Positions 53,242 to 62,714 of a stretch of 64,000 nucleotides of DNA are shown here, one piece after another. The notes beneath the pieces were generated by a model. The model made no database searches, was not told where the DNA came from, and saw only the letters and a list, made by a program, of their open reading frames with translations. Origin of the DNA: Planctomycetota bacterium (lineage in GTDB: Bacteria > Planctomycetota > Phycisphaerae > Sedimentisphaerales > Anaerohalosphaeraceae); the NCBI GenBank assembly GCA_019456225.1, contig VRUI01000008.1, positions 31,254 through 95,253 of the forward strand. The letters are read 5' to 3'. Made by a program: the position numbers and the translations under genes. Positions within the stretch are counted from its first letter, which is position 1; each line of letters begins with the position of its first letter.

Positions 53242-54612
53242 CTATACCGTAATCTTCGCAATTTCACGTTTATGGAAAATAAACATACCGCCAAGTAGCA
53301 GCAGCGATGACTTAATAAAAGCGGTAACCAGGAAAATCTTTCCGAGCGTGCTCCATTTCAAAAACTCGCCGCTCACCATATACGGCGTAGGATTAAACTC
53401 ACCGTCAAACACCGGTAAAAGCCAAAGCAGCGGCCGGATCGTAAAGACATACACCACTGCCAGTTCCTTACTCAGCCCGCCGATCGCCTCGACAATAAAA
53501 CCGTTCACCGTTCCGGCAAAGAAAACAACAACACACATAAGTATCGCCACCGGGAAAGAAAGCCACGTAGAGACAGAAACACCAAGCGCCGCAAGGAATA
53601 TCAGCCTCGTCAGGATAACGCCCATCGCACGAGTATAGTTACCCGCAAAAGAACCGGCCCGATAAAGCAGCTTAAGTTCTTTAGCAACGATAGTCGTACG
53701 GTTCTCATAAGGATTATGCAATACTATCTCAACATAACCGTCACCGTCGGTTGAGATAAGTTCACTTGGAAATTTAAACTCCTGAACCGTCCGCACAGCA
53801 TCGGAACTTTGATAAGTACCGACCCTCGTCTTCGAGTCACGCGCTGCCTGGCGGTTATCGCCAATTGCCCATTGGCTGTAAAGCTTATCAACTCCGGGCG
53901 AAACAGCCTCAAGCTTATACTGAACAAAAAGAATATCGTCCGGATTTGCAGGACGAACATTTTCAAATCGCCAAACTCTCGTTCCTCCAGGCGGAATATT
54001 AGTAACCTTGCCGATCTCCTCAGCCATAATAGACTGCTTAACACGCTTCATCCTCGCGATCGTCATATCACTGGCAATCTCGTGTTCTTTTATTCGCCTG
54101 GCAAATTCCTTATTGACCTCCTTCATTATCTCTTTCTTATCGACAGGATCCGTAAGAACTGCCCGCGACGTAAAGAAAGCGTCGTTCGCCTTGGCAACCT
54201 CCTTCTCGTCGGCATCGATCATTCTCGGCATGAAATATGTAATCCCGAAAATAACCCCGCCAAAAAGTGCTAGCAGAAAAACGTCAAGAATAACAACGCC
54301 AAGAAACTTTCCGAGTATAAGCTCATAACGGCGAAGCGGTTTCGTCAACACCAGGAATATCTGCTTACGCTTGATCTCCTCTGTCAGGGTATGCGTCGAA
54401 ACCGCGATCGTCATAACACACAAAAGCAGACTAGTCAGCGAAAGACCATAGCTCACAAACGTCTGAAGCTTACCCTTAAGCGTACTGTCACCGCCCATGA
54501 CAATCCCCATCAGCGGAAGAAGTATCGCAAGCATCATAATAACAATGACCGCGATCTTCATACGAAGCGCCTGAGAAATTGTGTTCCTGGCAACAGCCCA
54601 GATACTACCCAT
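53242..54612 (-). CDS. ABC-2 type transporter permease
   Basis: The ~456-residue protein has about six membrane segments split by a large soluble insert (residues ~140-290). The N-terminal third has TEEIKRKQIFLVLTKPLRRYELILGKFLGV, the usual ABC-2 export signature region (quoted in part). It starts at ATG 54612, overlapping the ATPase gene by 8 nt, so the two form an exporter. The plus-strand permease at 62715 shares the same TEEI/KP/GKFLGV pattern. Confidence 0.9.
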   Translation of the reverse strand: MGSIWAVARNTISQALRMKIAVIVIMMLAILLPLMGIVMGGDSTLKGKLQTFVSYGLSLTSLLLCVMTIAVSTHTLTEEIKRKQIFLVLTKPLRRYELILGKFLGVVILDVFLLALFGGVIFGITYFMPRMIDADEKEVAKANDAFFTSRAVLTDPVDKKEIMKEVNKEFARRIKEHEIASDMTIARMKRVKQSIMAEEIGKVTNIPPGGTRVWRFENVRPANPDDILFVQYKLEAVSPGVDKLYSQWAIGDNRQAARDSKTRVGTYQSSDAVRTVQEFKFPSELISTDGDGYVEIVLHNPYENRTTIVAKELKLLYRAGSFAGNYTRAMGVILTRLIFLAALGVSVSTWLSFPVAILMCVVVFFAGTVNGFIVEAIGGLSKELAVVYVFTIRPLLWLLPVFDGEFNPTPYMVSGEFLKWSTLGKIFLVTAFIKSSLLLLGGMFIFHKREIAKITV

Positions 54613-55858
54613 TTTCGGACCCCTCAACACTATCGGTAGAACCGTCGCCCTTGTTGATCAGTTTATTAAGCAGATCGCTGTTAACATCCGAACCGCCGAT
54701 CTCTTCGACGGCGGCAGTTTCAGCTGCATCTGTCGTCTCTTCGACGCCGACGACATCGCCGGGCTCTTCCACAACAGCGGTCTTAGTCAATTTATCAAGC
54801 AGGTCAGACTTTGGCCCCTGCTCGCCCACTTCGACAACTGCAGGCTTAGAAACGGCAACAGGCTCGACAGCCTCGCTTTCCACTGTCGCCGAAACAAGTT
54901 CATCAAGAACACCCTTTTCAGGCTCTTTCGGCGGCTTCTGTTCTGTAAGAAATCCGCTGATCTGCCCGGTATTAACGGCACCGCTGGTAGGCTGATTGGC
55001 CTGCTGGGCACTTGCCACCGTACGAATAAAGAATTCCTCAAGCCTGTCCATCGGAGAGCTGATATCGCAGTCGGCATTTTCCTTTTTGATTATCTCTCGA
55101 ATCTGCCCAAGCGCCTTATCGCTAATAGCACTGGTAACGATCTGCTTCTGGTCGGTCTTTTGCAAAAGCGAATCGACCGTACCTTCGGTCTGCATCCTGC
55201 CCCCATAAAGAATCCCGATCCGGTCGCAAACATCTTCAACATCGGCAAGCAGATGGCTGCAAAGCATAACCGTCTTACCGCGCCTGGCAAACTGAATGAT
55301 CATATCCTTCATCTGCCGTGTCCCGATAGGGTCCATACCGCTGGTAGGCTCGTCAAGAATCAGAACATCAGGATCATTAATAAGAGCCTGGGCAAGCCCA
55401 ATACGCCGGGCCATACCCTTAGAGTACGTCCCAACCTGCCGATTCGCCATAGGAGTCAGCCCGACCATTTCAAGCAGATCGTCGATCCGGGCTTTACGAA
55501 CTTTTCGGGAAAGACCGAATATACGCCCATAAAAATCCAGAGTCTCACGAGCGGTCAGATATTTATAAAGATACGATTCTTCCGGAAGATAACCAACCCG
55601 GTCGCTGATCTTAGGATCCCTGCTCGAACCGCCAAGTATCTGAGCGGCCCCCTTACTGGGATGCAGCAAAGAAAGCAGTATCTTCATAGTAGTAGTCTTA
55701 CCCGAACCGTTAGGCCCAAGCAGACCGTAAACCTCGTTATGCTTGATCTGAAGATCAAGATTATCAACAGCGACAACTTTAGCTCTCCCCCACCAATCAG
55801 GGAAGATCTTAGTCAAAGCAAACGTCTCAATAGCATATTTAGATTTTTCTTTTGCCAT
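54605..55858 (-). CDS. ABC-2 transporter ATPase with acidic C-terminal extension
   Basis: The 417-residue protein has Walker A GPNGSGKTTTMK, signature TYSKGMARRIGLAQAL, Walker B DVLILDEPTSGMD and switch His CSHLL. After residue ~290 it has a ~120-residue Glu/Val-rich tail with spaced short helices (VLDELVSAT, DLLDKLTKT, DLLNKLINK). Typical partners are ~300 residues. The tail is probably a docking region. Confidence 0.92.
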   Translation of the reverse strand: MAKEKSKYAIETFALTKIFPDWWGRAKVVAVDNLDLQIKHNEVYGLLGPNGSGKTTTMKILLSLLHPSKGAAQILGGSSRDPKISDRVGYLPEESYLYKYLTARETLDFYGRIFGLSRKVRKARIDDLLEMVGLTPMANRQVGTYSKGMARRIGLAQALINDPDVLILDEPTSGMDPIGTRQMKDMIIQFARRGKTVMLCSHLLADVEDVCDRIGILYGGRMQTEGTVDSLLQKTDQKQIVTSAISDKALGQIREIIKKENADCDISSPMDRLEEFFIRTVASAQQANQPTSGAVNTGQISGFLTEQKPPKEPEKGVLDELVSATVESEAVEPVAVSKPAVVEVGEQGPKSDLLDKLTKTAVVEEPGDVVGVEETTDAAETAAVEEIGGSDVNSDLLNKLINKGDGSTDSVEGSENG

Positions 55859-55867
55859 AGAACTGCC

Positions 55868-55925
55868 TCGGCCGCAAGGCCGAATCCAAAATTCGTAATT
55901 AGTAATTCGTAATTAGTAATTGTTT
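55868..55925 (-). repeat. Heptad-hairpin module between P-type ATPase and ABC ATPase
   Basis: Plus-strand heptads ATTCGTA, ATTAGTA, ATTCGTA, ATTAGTA start 1 nt past the P-type ATPase stop side; the hairpin TCGGCC-N4-GGCCGA (55868-55883) lies 10 nt before the ABC ATPase start. In the transcript the hairpin reads GGATTCGGCC-N4-GGCCGAGGC without the N4 being conserved. Confidence 0.85.
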
Positions 55926-57857
55926 TTATTCGTGCGGATCGAGGTGCTCACCATACCGAACCAGTCTCGCACTGTTAAAGATAACAATAACCGACCCTAA
56001 AAAGTGCAGTATCGCCGCCAGAACAATCGGTATCTTACCGGCAGCAGCTGCAGACATTCCGACAACTATGAATAATACTCCAAAGAAAAGGTTCTGCAAA
56101 ATCACCTGCCGGGTCTTGCGTGAAAGCTTGATCAGGAAAGGCAGCCTGCGAAGGTCATCGCTCATCAGCGCGATAGAAGCCGTATTGATCGCGACATCGC
56201 TTCCCGCAGCACCCATAGCGATACCAAGGTCACCCGCCGCAAGAGCCGGCGCATCATTGATACCGTCACCGACAACCGCCACAATATGCCCGTCTTCGCG
56301 AATCTGCTCAACGACGGCAAGTTTATCCTGCGGCAGACATTTCGCCTTATAATCCGTACACCCAAGCTCTGCCGAGATCTTATTGGCCACTTCCGCCCGG
56401 TCACCGGTAAGCATCGTAATCCTGCGAATCCCAATCTTAAACAACTCAGAAACAGCCGCCTTGGCCTCGGGCCTGGACTTATCCTGCAGCCCGACCCAGC
56501 CGATGCACTCATTGCCCCTGGCAACATACAACGTGCTGAATCCCTGCTCTTCGTGCATTGCCGGATCGCTGACATTGCTGATATCGATCCCGTTTTCCTG
56601 TAGGAATGTATCGCGACCCACAAGCACTTTCGTATCCCCAACAGTCGCCGTAACACCCTTACCCGGAGTCTCATGGAAATTAACCGGCGCCGGCAAAGTC
56701 ACATTTGCCTCTTTCGCCAGCATATTCAAAGCCCTCGCCGCCGGATGCTTACTCATCTGTTCGGCGCTAGCGGCAAGTGACAGCATATCGGCCGGATCAA
56801 CACCTTCGGCAGGCTCAATTTTCGTAACATACAACTGCCCCGTCGTAAGCGTACCCGTCTTATCGAAAACAACGCTCGTTATCTTTCCGGCGATCTCCAG
56901 CAGAGAGACATTCTTGATCAAAATACCAAGCCTCGCAGCCGCCGAAAGCGCCGCCACCATAGCAGTAGGAGTCGCAAGGATCAAAGCACACGGACAGGAA
57001 ATAACCAACGCCGAAATAACCCTGCTCATATCGTGAGTAAAGAACCAGATGATTCCGGCGACCATAAGGATCGTCGGGATATACCAGCGGACATTCTTAT
57101 CGATAATACGCATGATCGGGATCTGCGTCTTTTCTGCGGCCATGATCAGCGACTGCACCTTGCCAAGCGTAGTATCCTTACCCGCTTTGGTAACCGTAAT
57201 ATCCAGAACACCCGTAAGATTCGTAGTACCGGCAAAAACCTGCATACCGACAACCTTATCGGCCGGCAAAGACTCACCGGTGATCGTAGCCTCGTTCACC
57301 GAGCTTAAACCGTCTTTGATCTCACCGTCAGCCGGAATATTATCACCCGGCCGAACCCTGACAACATCACCGGGCGAAAGCTTGCTGACTTTTATCTCGG
57401 TTTCGTTTCCTTTAGCGTCAAGTCGGCTTGCCACCGTAGGCGTAAGTTTGATAAGAGACTCGATAGACGCCCTCGCACCAAGTGCCGTACGAGTTTCCAT
57501 CAACTCGCCGATCAGCATAATAAACGCGACCATCCCGGCCTCGACATATTGAGCCATAGCAAACGCCGCGACGATAGCAAGTGCGACAAGCTCGTCCATA
57601 TGCATATGTCCGGCGATCATACACTTAAAAGCGTGCCATATCACCGGAATCGCAAGCAGAAACGCGCCGATCATTGCCACAAGCTTAACAACTTCAGGCT
57701 GCTCTTTATAAAAGAGTGGAGCAATAATGCTGACTATAAGCAAAACACCACCGGCAAAAGTCGCTATAAGAGCGGCGCTGACACGGAACTGCTTACCTTC
57801 CGTGCTTTCGTGATGAGTTAGTTCTTGTTCTTTAATATGTAAATGTTTATGGGCCAT
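55926..57857 (-). CDS. P1B-type heavy-metal-translocating ATPase
   Basis: The 643-residue pump has the CPC metal motif (SCPCALILATP) near residue 300, the phosphorylation site DKTGTLTTG, TGES, the HP motif SKHPAARAL and GDGINDAPALA. It lacks a ferredoxin-like HMA domain; the N terminus is His-rich instead (MAHKHLHIKEQELTHHES). Metal specificity (Cu, Zn, Cd) is not certain. It lies between SPFH and ABC genes on the same strand, an odd setting for a metal pump. Confidence 0.94.
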   Translation of the reverse strand: MAHKHLHIKEQELTHHESTEGKQFRVSAALIATFAGGVLLIVSIIAPLFYKEQPEVVKLVAMIGAFLLAIPVIWHAFKCMIAGHMHMDELVALAIVAAFAMAQYVEAGMVAFIMLIGELMETRTALGARASIESLIKLTPTVASRLDAKGNETEIKVSKLSPGDVVRVRPGDNIPADGEIKDGLSSVNEATITGESLPADKVVGMQVFAGTTNLTGVLDITVTKAGKDTTLGKVQSLIMAAEKTQIPIMRIIDKNVRWYIPTILMVAGIIWFFTHDMSRVISALVISCPCALILATPTAMVAALSAAARLGILIKNVSLLEIAGKITSVVFDKTGTLTTGQLYVTKIEPAEGVDPADMLSLAASAEQMSKHPAARALNMLAKEANVTLPAPVNFHETPGKGVTATVGDTKVLVGRDTFLQENGIDISNVSDPAMHEEQGFSTLYVARGNECIGWVGLQDKSRPEAKAAVSELFKIGIRRITMLTGDRAEVANKISAELGCTDYKAKCLPQDKLAVVEQIREDGHIVAVVGDGINDAPALAAGDLGIAMGAAGSDVAINTASIALMSDDLRRLPFLIKLSRKTRQVILQNLFFGVLFIVVGMSAAAAGKIPIVLAAILHFLGSVIVIFNSARLVRYGEHLDPHE

Positions 57858-57922
57858 AGTTCCTTATCTCTAAAACAATCTATCAGGATAAACTTAAATA
57901 CTAGTCCTTCACTCAATAGTCT

Positions 57923-57985
57923 CCGCCGAAGGCGGTTCCATATTTTTCTTTTCTCTTTTAACTCTTTTCTCTCATTTTCCTCTGT
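57923..57985 (-). repeat. Heptad-hairpin module between SPFH and P-type ATPase genes
   Basis: Hairpin CCGCC-GAA-GGCGG (57923-57935) next to a T/C-rich run with 7-nt period (TTTTTCT, TTTCTCT, TTTAACT, CTTTTCT). The transcript flank GGCGGAGACTATT is the same as at 28.6 kb. Confidence 0.7.
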
Positions 57986-58044
57986 GGCAAAATAACCGCC
58001 AAAAGAACAAAACAACATGACAAAAGTAGTAAGCAAACCACTTA

Positions 58045-59310
58045 CTACTTACTAGCATCTTCTTTCTTCTTCCTTGGCTTTTTGATAGTAGGATCGCGAT
58101 TGATCAGTATACGCAGTTCTTCGCCTTGTTCGGCAAACATCTTTTCACTCGCATTTCCCATCACTTCCCTGATCATCTGCAGGTAAATATCCCGCAAAAC
58201 AAACTCGGGTCTCTTGCGGAATTCCTCGACAATGTGTCCAAGATATTCGGCATTTGCCTTTGCAGACTCAACAACCTCGGTCCTGTAAGCTCTTGCCTCT
58301 GCGATCCTGCTTTGGGCATCGCCGGCCAGAAGCGAATAAAGCCTTTCCTTCTCTTGATCGGTCACCGATTCCTTTGTAAGCCCCCTTAAAACATCTTCAG
58401 CATCTACTCCGCCGGTCTTATTCATCTTCTGTTCGGCGTAGGCCTTTGCCGCATTGACAATCGTACGGCTCTCCTGGCGGACCTGATTGGAAGCATCGAA
58501 CACATCGTTAACCTGCCTTGGCCACGTGATACGCTGCGGCTGAACAGATTCGACGATTATCCCGCTTGATATAGCATCGAGTTTTGCCTGCAGTTTTTTC
58601 TCCACGTCGACAGATATCATTGAGCTGTGTTCGATTGCCTCGTCGATTGAATAATTTACAAGGGTCGAAACAACCGCGTCGTCTGTAAGTGTCGTAAGAA
58701 GCGGGTTAACATCCTCGCCGATAACATCGAGAATTCTCTCGCCCGGTTTTTTAGCTCGGTAATAAATGTTGCGGAAAAACAGCTCAACGTCAGCTATGGT
58801 ATAAGTCAGCTTCCACTTGGAATGGACAATACTGTAGTCACTGCCCCCGCCCTGCGCACTGTCGCTTCGTGTCAGGCAATACCCGTCCTGAGGACTTAGG
58901 TCAGCCGATGGTGGATTTTCATTACCCGAATCCTTTTCTCTCTGCGAAAGAAAGTACCAGAACGAATCGACTTCCAGAACCTGCTGCTGAGTAACCGGGA
59001 TCGTTATGATCTCGTCGATAGGCGAAGGCCACGCCCAGTGAAGTCCGCTGTCAAGCACACGCGCCCCTGACGCGTCACCGCGGATCTGGCCAAAGTGAAG
59101 CACGATTGCCTGTTCGCCTGCCTTAACCGTAAATACGCCCGATGCGATAAAGAAAACTACCAAAACAGCCATAATGATCTTGAGGACCATAAAACTGACC
59201 TGCAAAGCGTCCGAAAGAGATTTCGTCGCCACATCCGTTGCGATCTTCTCGTCGATACCTTCATCGTCGTGTGAATGACCGCAACCGCATCCTTTTTCAT
59301 GTTCTGCCAT
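58045..59310 (-). CDS. SPFH/Band 7 protein, HflK-like, with Cys/His-rich N terminus
   Basis: The 421-residue protein has one membrane helix at ~45-65 (IIMAVLVVFFIASGVFTV) followed by an SPFH domain (GEQAIVLHFGQIRG; SGLHWAWPSPIDEIITIPV) and a long coiled region (AKAYAEQKMNKTG, IAEARAYRTEVVESAKANAE). HflK proteins form membrane assemblies around FtsH. The cytoplasmic start MAEHEKGCGCGHSHDDEG could bind metal, and the next gene is a metal pump. Confidence 0.88.
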   Translation of the reverse strand: MAEHEKGCGCGHSHDDEGIDEKIATDVATKSLSDALQVSFMVLKIIMAVLVVFFIASGVFTVKAGEQAIVLHFGQIRGDASGARVLDSGLHWAWPSPIDEIITIPVTQQQVLEVDSFWYFLSQREKDSGNENPPSADLSPQDGYCLTRSDSAQGGGSDYSIVHSKWKLTYTIADVELFFRNIYYRAKKPGERILDVIGEDVNPLLTTLTDDAVVSTLVNYSIDEAIEHSSMISVDVEKKLQAKLDAISSGIIVESVQPQRITWPRQVNDVFDASNQVRQESRTIVNAAKAYAEQKMNKTGGVDAEDVLRGLTKESVTDQEKERLYSLLAGDAQSRIAEARAYRTEVVESAKANAEYLGHIVEEFRKRPEFVLRDIYLQMIREVMGNASEKMFAEQGEELRILINRDPTIKKPRKKKEDASK

Positions 59311-59331
59311 AATATATCTCGTAAAAATGCC

Positions 59332-59387
59332 TCGGCCGACAGGCCGAATCCTTAATTAGTAATTCGTAATTAGTAATTAGTAATTGC
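59332..59387 (-). repeat. Heptad-hairpin module between hflC and the HflK-like gene
   Basis: Plus-strand heptads TAATTAG, TAATTCG, TAATTAG, TAATTAG, TAATTGC (59353-59387) include the hflC stop (59377-59379) and its last residues. Hairpin TCGGCC-N4-GGCCGA lies at 59332-59347, 22 nt before the next start. Confidence 0.87.
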
Positions 59388-60285
59388 TTTTCTTCTTCGG
59401 CTTGATATCAGGGATCCCTTTGAGCAGATTGATAATATCTATATCACTGCCGAGGATAATTGTGGTTTTCCCGTCGATTATATCCTTCAGGGTCTCGATA
59501 TTCTGGAGGTACATGGCAAACTCCGGTTCCTCGTCGAGCATCTTATAATACTTAGCAGCCTCTGCGTCACCTTCACCGCGGATCGACTTGGCATAACCTT
59601 CGACAACTGCCAGAAGTTGCGCAGACTTTGAGTCTGCTTCGGCCTTGATCTTTTCCGCAACCGAACCGCCCTCCCCGATAATACTTTCGGTCTTACGCGT
59701 ACGTTCGGATTTCATCCGGTCAAAAACTTTTGCCGTAACATTTTTGCTTATCCCGATCCGGCTGATTCCAACGACCTCAATATCGATACCGAAATTCTCA
59801 AGAGCCTGTTCTCGGATGTTCTTATGCATATTTTCTTCGATCGCGGCAAGCTGGATCTTATCTTTATCAGAGTTAACAAACTCGCTGAAATAATGCTGAC
59901 CGATCTCAACATTCTGAACGTTCAGCAAACGGTCCCTCAAAAGCCTTATAGCATCTTCGTCATTCTTAACCGACTCGAGATACTTCTGGGGTTCTGCGAT
60001 CTTCCAGACAAGGTAACTGGTCACGCGAATATTGTCGGCGCCGCGAGTGGTGGTCTCGGTTTCCCGGCCTTTAAGCAGCTTACTGCGAGAATCGAACTTA
60101 ATAACGCTTTCGATAGGCGCAGGCCACTTCCAGTAAAAACCCGGTTTCCCAACCTTTTCCCGGGAAACTTCACCAAACCTGGTAACAAGAGCACTCTCTG
60201 TCTCTCTGACCTGGTAAGAAACCGAGCAAAGAATCAGAACCAAAACGATCAAAACCAAAAAAACCAAAATCGAAACATTCTTCAT
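59377..60285 (-). CDS. hflC: SPFH/Band 7 protein, HflC-like
   Basis: The 302-residue protein starts with a membrane helix (ILVFLVLIVLVLILCSVSY), then ETESALVTRFGEVSREKVGKPGFYWKWPAPIESV, RDRLLNVQNVEIGQHYFSEF and ERTRKTESIIGEGGSVAEKIKAEAD (in parts), the order found in HflC. It probably forms a complex with the SPFH proteins before and after it. The final residues SNY are encoded by a heptad array. Confidence 0.9.
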   Translation of the reverse strand: MKNVSILVFLVLIVLVLILCSVSYQVRETESALVTRFGEVSREKVGKPGFYWKWPAPIESVIKFDSRSKLLKGRETETTTRGADNIRVTSYLVWKIAEPQKYLESVKNDEDAIRLLRDRLLNVQNVEIGQHYFSEFVNSDKDKIQLAAIEENMHKNIREQALENFGIDIEVVGISRIGISKNVTAKVFDRMKSERTRKTESIIGEGGSVAEKIKAEADSKSAQLLAVVEGYAKSIRGEGDAEAAKYYKMLDEEPEFAMYLQNIETLKDIIDGKTTIILGSDIDIINLLKGIPDIKPKKKSNY

Positions 60286-60357
60286 ATCAAAGCATCCTAA
60301 ATACGTATAAAATTAATTTTCCGTAGTGTAGGCTTCTAGCCCACATATTAAATAGCC

Positions 60358-60415
60358 TCGGCCGAAAGGCCGAATCCTAAATTCGTAATTTGTAATTCGT
60401 AATTCGTAATTAAAT
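60358..60415 (-). repeat. Heptad-hairpin module between the large SPFH gene and hflC
   Basis: Plus-strand heptads ATTCGTA, ATTTGTA, ATTCGTA, ATTCGTA, ATTAAAT end 2 nt from the upstream gene's stop. Hairpin TCGGCC-GAAA-GGCCGA is at 60358-60373, in the same orientation as in the two neighbouring modules. Confidence 0.86.
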
Positions 60416-60417
60416 CT

Positions 60418-62490
60418 CTATTCGAGTTCTTCGAGATCAAGATCATACATACTGGGAGCAAGCGTCTCTTCCAGATCGATAATAAACACCTGCTTCTTCT
60501 CGTCATCGCTAATGATAACATACTTACGCGTTTCACTAAGCGACTCTTTAAGCATCTTAAGCCGCAGGATCTTTTTGTATATCGCCGGAGACGCCCTGTA
60601 AGCCTTAACCTGTCCGGCAAAACGTTTTCCCGTAGCCTCGGCGAGTGCAACCTTTTCAAAAGCGTATGCCTTAGCCTCCGAGATAATCCTGTAAATCTTG
60701 CCGCTGGAGCTTTCCAGTGCCTTGTCCAGTTCTTCGCCCAGTGCCTTGATAGTTTCCGCGTCACCGGATTCGTTAGCTTTCTGGTACTTCTCGGCGAGCG
60801 AATACAGCACGTCAACCTGGGCCACCGACCCGCCAAGTGCGGTAAGGATTTTATTACGTGCTGCCTGCGCGTCCATTATTAATGCCTGTTTCTGCTGAAT
60901 TGCACCGACAACCTGCTGATATTCTTCAGCAACTTCCGAAGGAGGATGAACACCCTGCAATCCGAGAAATATTATCTCGACTCCAAGATCCGCACTATCG
61001 GCCGCTTTCTGGATACGGCTTTTAAGAATCTCACCGGCTAACTTTCGGCCTGCTCCAAGAAGACTTTCCTTTCCGCTGTCAACCTCATCGGTTTCGATAG
61101 TCGCACTGCTGGCATAGCTCGTAAGCTCACGGTTACAGATTGCCTCAAGCATTCCCCTGGCATCGGCATGATTATACATGAACTTGCGAAGATCGTTGAT
61201 CTTATACTTAACCGGAATAGCTGCCACAACCAGACTGACAGGAACTGTACCGTCCTCGTCACGACCGGAACCGGTATGTCCTTTGGAAGCGACCAGAAGC
61301 GGATATTCTTCACCGTAATGCTTTTCACCCCAAAGCATAGGCTTGAGGATCTCTTTACCGTACTTATCCCTTGCAACTTCCTCGTCATCTTTCTTCTCGA
61401 CAAACCCAATGTTTACCTGCTGGATCTGAGTCGTCGGATAAATATAAGCTTTGTCAAACGGATACGGCAGCTTTAATGTCATACCAGGTTTGGCGATGCG
61501 GTCAAAAGAACCAAGGTGTTCGATAACACCCTCTTCGCCCGGTGATACCACCACTACGCAGCTAAGCAAATACAACACAACAACACCTACCATCACCAGC
61601 GGGATGATCGCCTTGGCAAGAAGCTGATAGAACCACGTCTGCGAAACTTTGAAACCAAACTGGTAATCGACGGAACTGGCGAACGAATGAAGTATCCCGC
61701 CAGGCTCGCTGATCGCGCCAAGCAAACGGCTGTCAAATGCACTGCGCCCATACTGACCCTTGATACGGGGACGGTAAATATCCATAACTGAATTTAACGC
61801 CGTCTCGCCTCCAAGAACAATAAGAGCTATCGGAATAGCCCAACTGACAATCGTCAAGACTCCGCTAAAATTAAATGAAGCAAATGCCAGCGATATCGCA
61901 AGAGCAAAAGCAAGCACCGCCGTCGCCAAAAAACTGCTGCCCCCTGCACGCAAAGGCTTCCACTTTCTTTCGGAACTCATCCCCGTCATGTATCGGGAAA
62001 GCAAAAATGCGACAAACGCGATGATCACAAGAAAAACAGAATGCAAACGAGGCGCCGAAAGATCCCTGAACAACGCACCGGTATCGCTTGACTTGAGCGA
62101 GAAAAACAAAAACAGACCAAGACCGATCTGATAGGCCGCTATTACAACCCCGAAGATCGGAATAAACCACTTCTCAAGAATCGCAAGCTGCTTTTGAGCA
62201 CTCTCAAACATCGCCATACGGTTGGCGTCGGACTGAAATATGGTATTGGAATCCTTAGCCCGCTCAAGCTGACCCTTTTCAAGCTTCTCACGCTCGGCAA
62301 GACTCTGCTGATGCAGTTGAACTGCAAGAACAAAAAAGATCAAAACTCCGGCAAGGATCTGCCAACTCAGCGCAAAGGCTGCAATGGCTCCCGAAAAAAT
62401 ACCGATAAGCATTGTACATACAAAAAAGATTATGCTCAAACCGAGCGACGCCAAGGCAACGTTTTTTGCCCGTTTAGACGATATGTTCAT
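60418..62490 (-). CDS. Large SPFH/Band 7 protein with multi-helix N terminus
   Basis: The 690-residue protein has about seven hydrophobic segments in residues 1-320 (for example LGLSIIFFVCTMLIGIFSGA, IIAFVAFLLSRYM, LLAKAIIPLVMVGVVVLYLL), then an SPFH domain (SPGEEGVIEHLGSFDRI; LKLPYPFDKAYIYPTTQIQ) and a coiled, acidic end (EETLAPSMYDLDLEELE). HflK proteins normally have one helix, so the membrane part is an added domain. It is the first gene of the minus-strand SPFH run. Confidence 0.87.
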   Translation of the reverse strand: MNISSKRAKNVALASLGLSIIFFVCTMLIGIFSGAIAAFALSWQILAGVLIFFVLAVQLHQQSLAEREKLEKGQLERAKDSNTIFQSDANRMAMFESAQKQLAILEKWFIPIFGVVIAAYQIGLGLFLFFSLKSSDTGALFRDLSAPRLHSVFLVIIAFVAFLLSRYMTGMSSERKWKPLRAGGSSFLATAVLAFALAISLAFASFNFSGVLTIVSWAIPIALIVLGGETALNSVMDIYRPRIKGQYGRSAFDSRLLGAISEPGGILHSFASSVDYQFGFKVSQTWFYQLLAKAIIPLVMVGVVVLYLLSCVVVVSPGEEGVIEHLGSFDRIAKPGMTLKLPYPFDKAYIYPTTQIQQVNIGFVEKKDDEEVARDKYGKEILKPMLWGEKHYGEEYPLLVASKGHTGSGRDEDGTVPVSLVVAAIPVKYKINDLRKFMYNHADARGMLEAICNRELTSYASSATIETDEVDSGKESLLGAGRKLAGEILKSRIQKAADSADLGVEIIFLGLQGVHPPSEVAEEYQQVVGAIQQKQALIMDAQAARNKILTALGGSVAQVDVLYSLAEKYQKANESGDAETIKALGEELDKALESSSGKIYRIISEAKAYAFEKVALAEATGKRFAGQVKAYRASPAIYKKILRLKMLKESLSETRKYVIISDDEKKQVFIIDLEETLAPSMYDLDLEELE

Positions 62491-62714
62491 TTAGATTTCC
62501 CTGTTCTTAACTGTCATAATCATTATTAAAGTGCCAAAACGCACCTTTATATAACGAACAAATTCTTGCTTAATTGTGTATCCAGTAATAATTCGCTGGC
62601 AAAATGTGCTTAAAAAAATTCAAAAAAATAAATTTCAGTTGCTTTTATTTTTTATTTTGGCGTAATATACCAGTATAACGCAAGTAAGTGTAGTATTTAA
62701 TTCAGGAAAATACA

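Noticed and set aside
18527..60415. Heptad arrays as CRISPR remnants
   Set aside because: Units are 7 nt with no spacers, and no cas genes are present.
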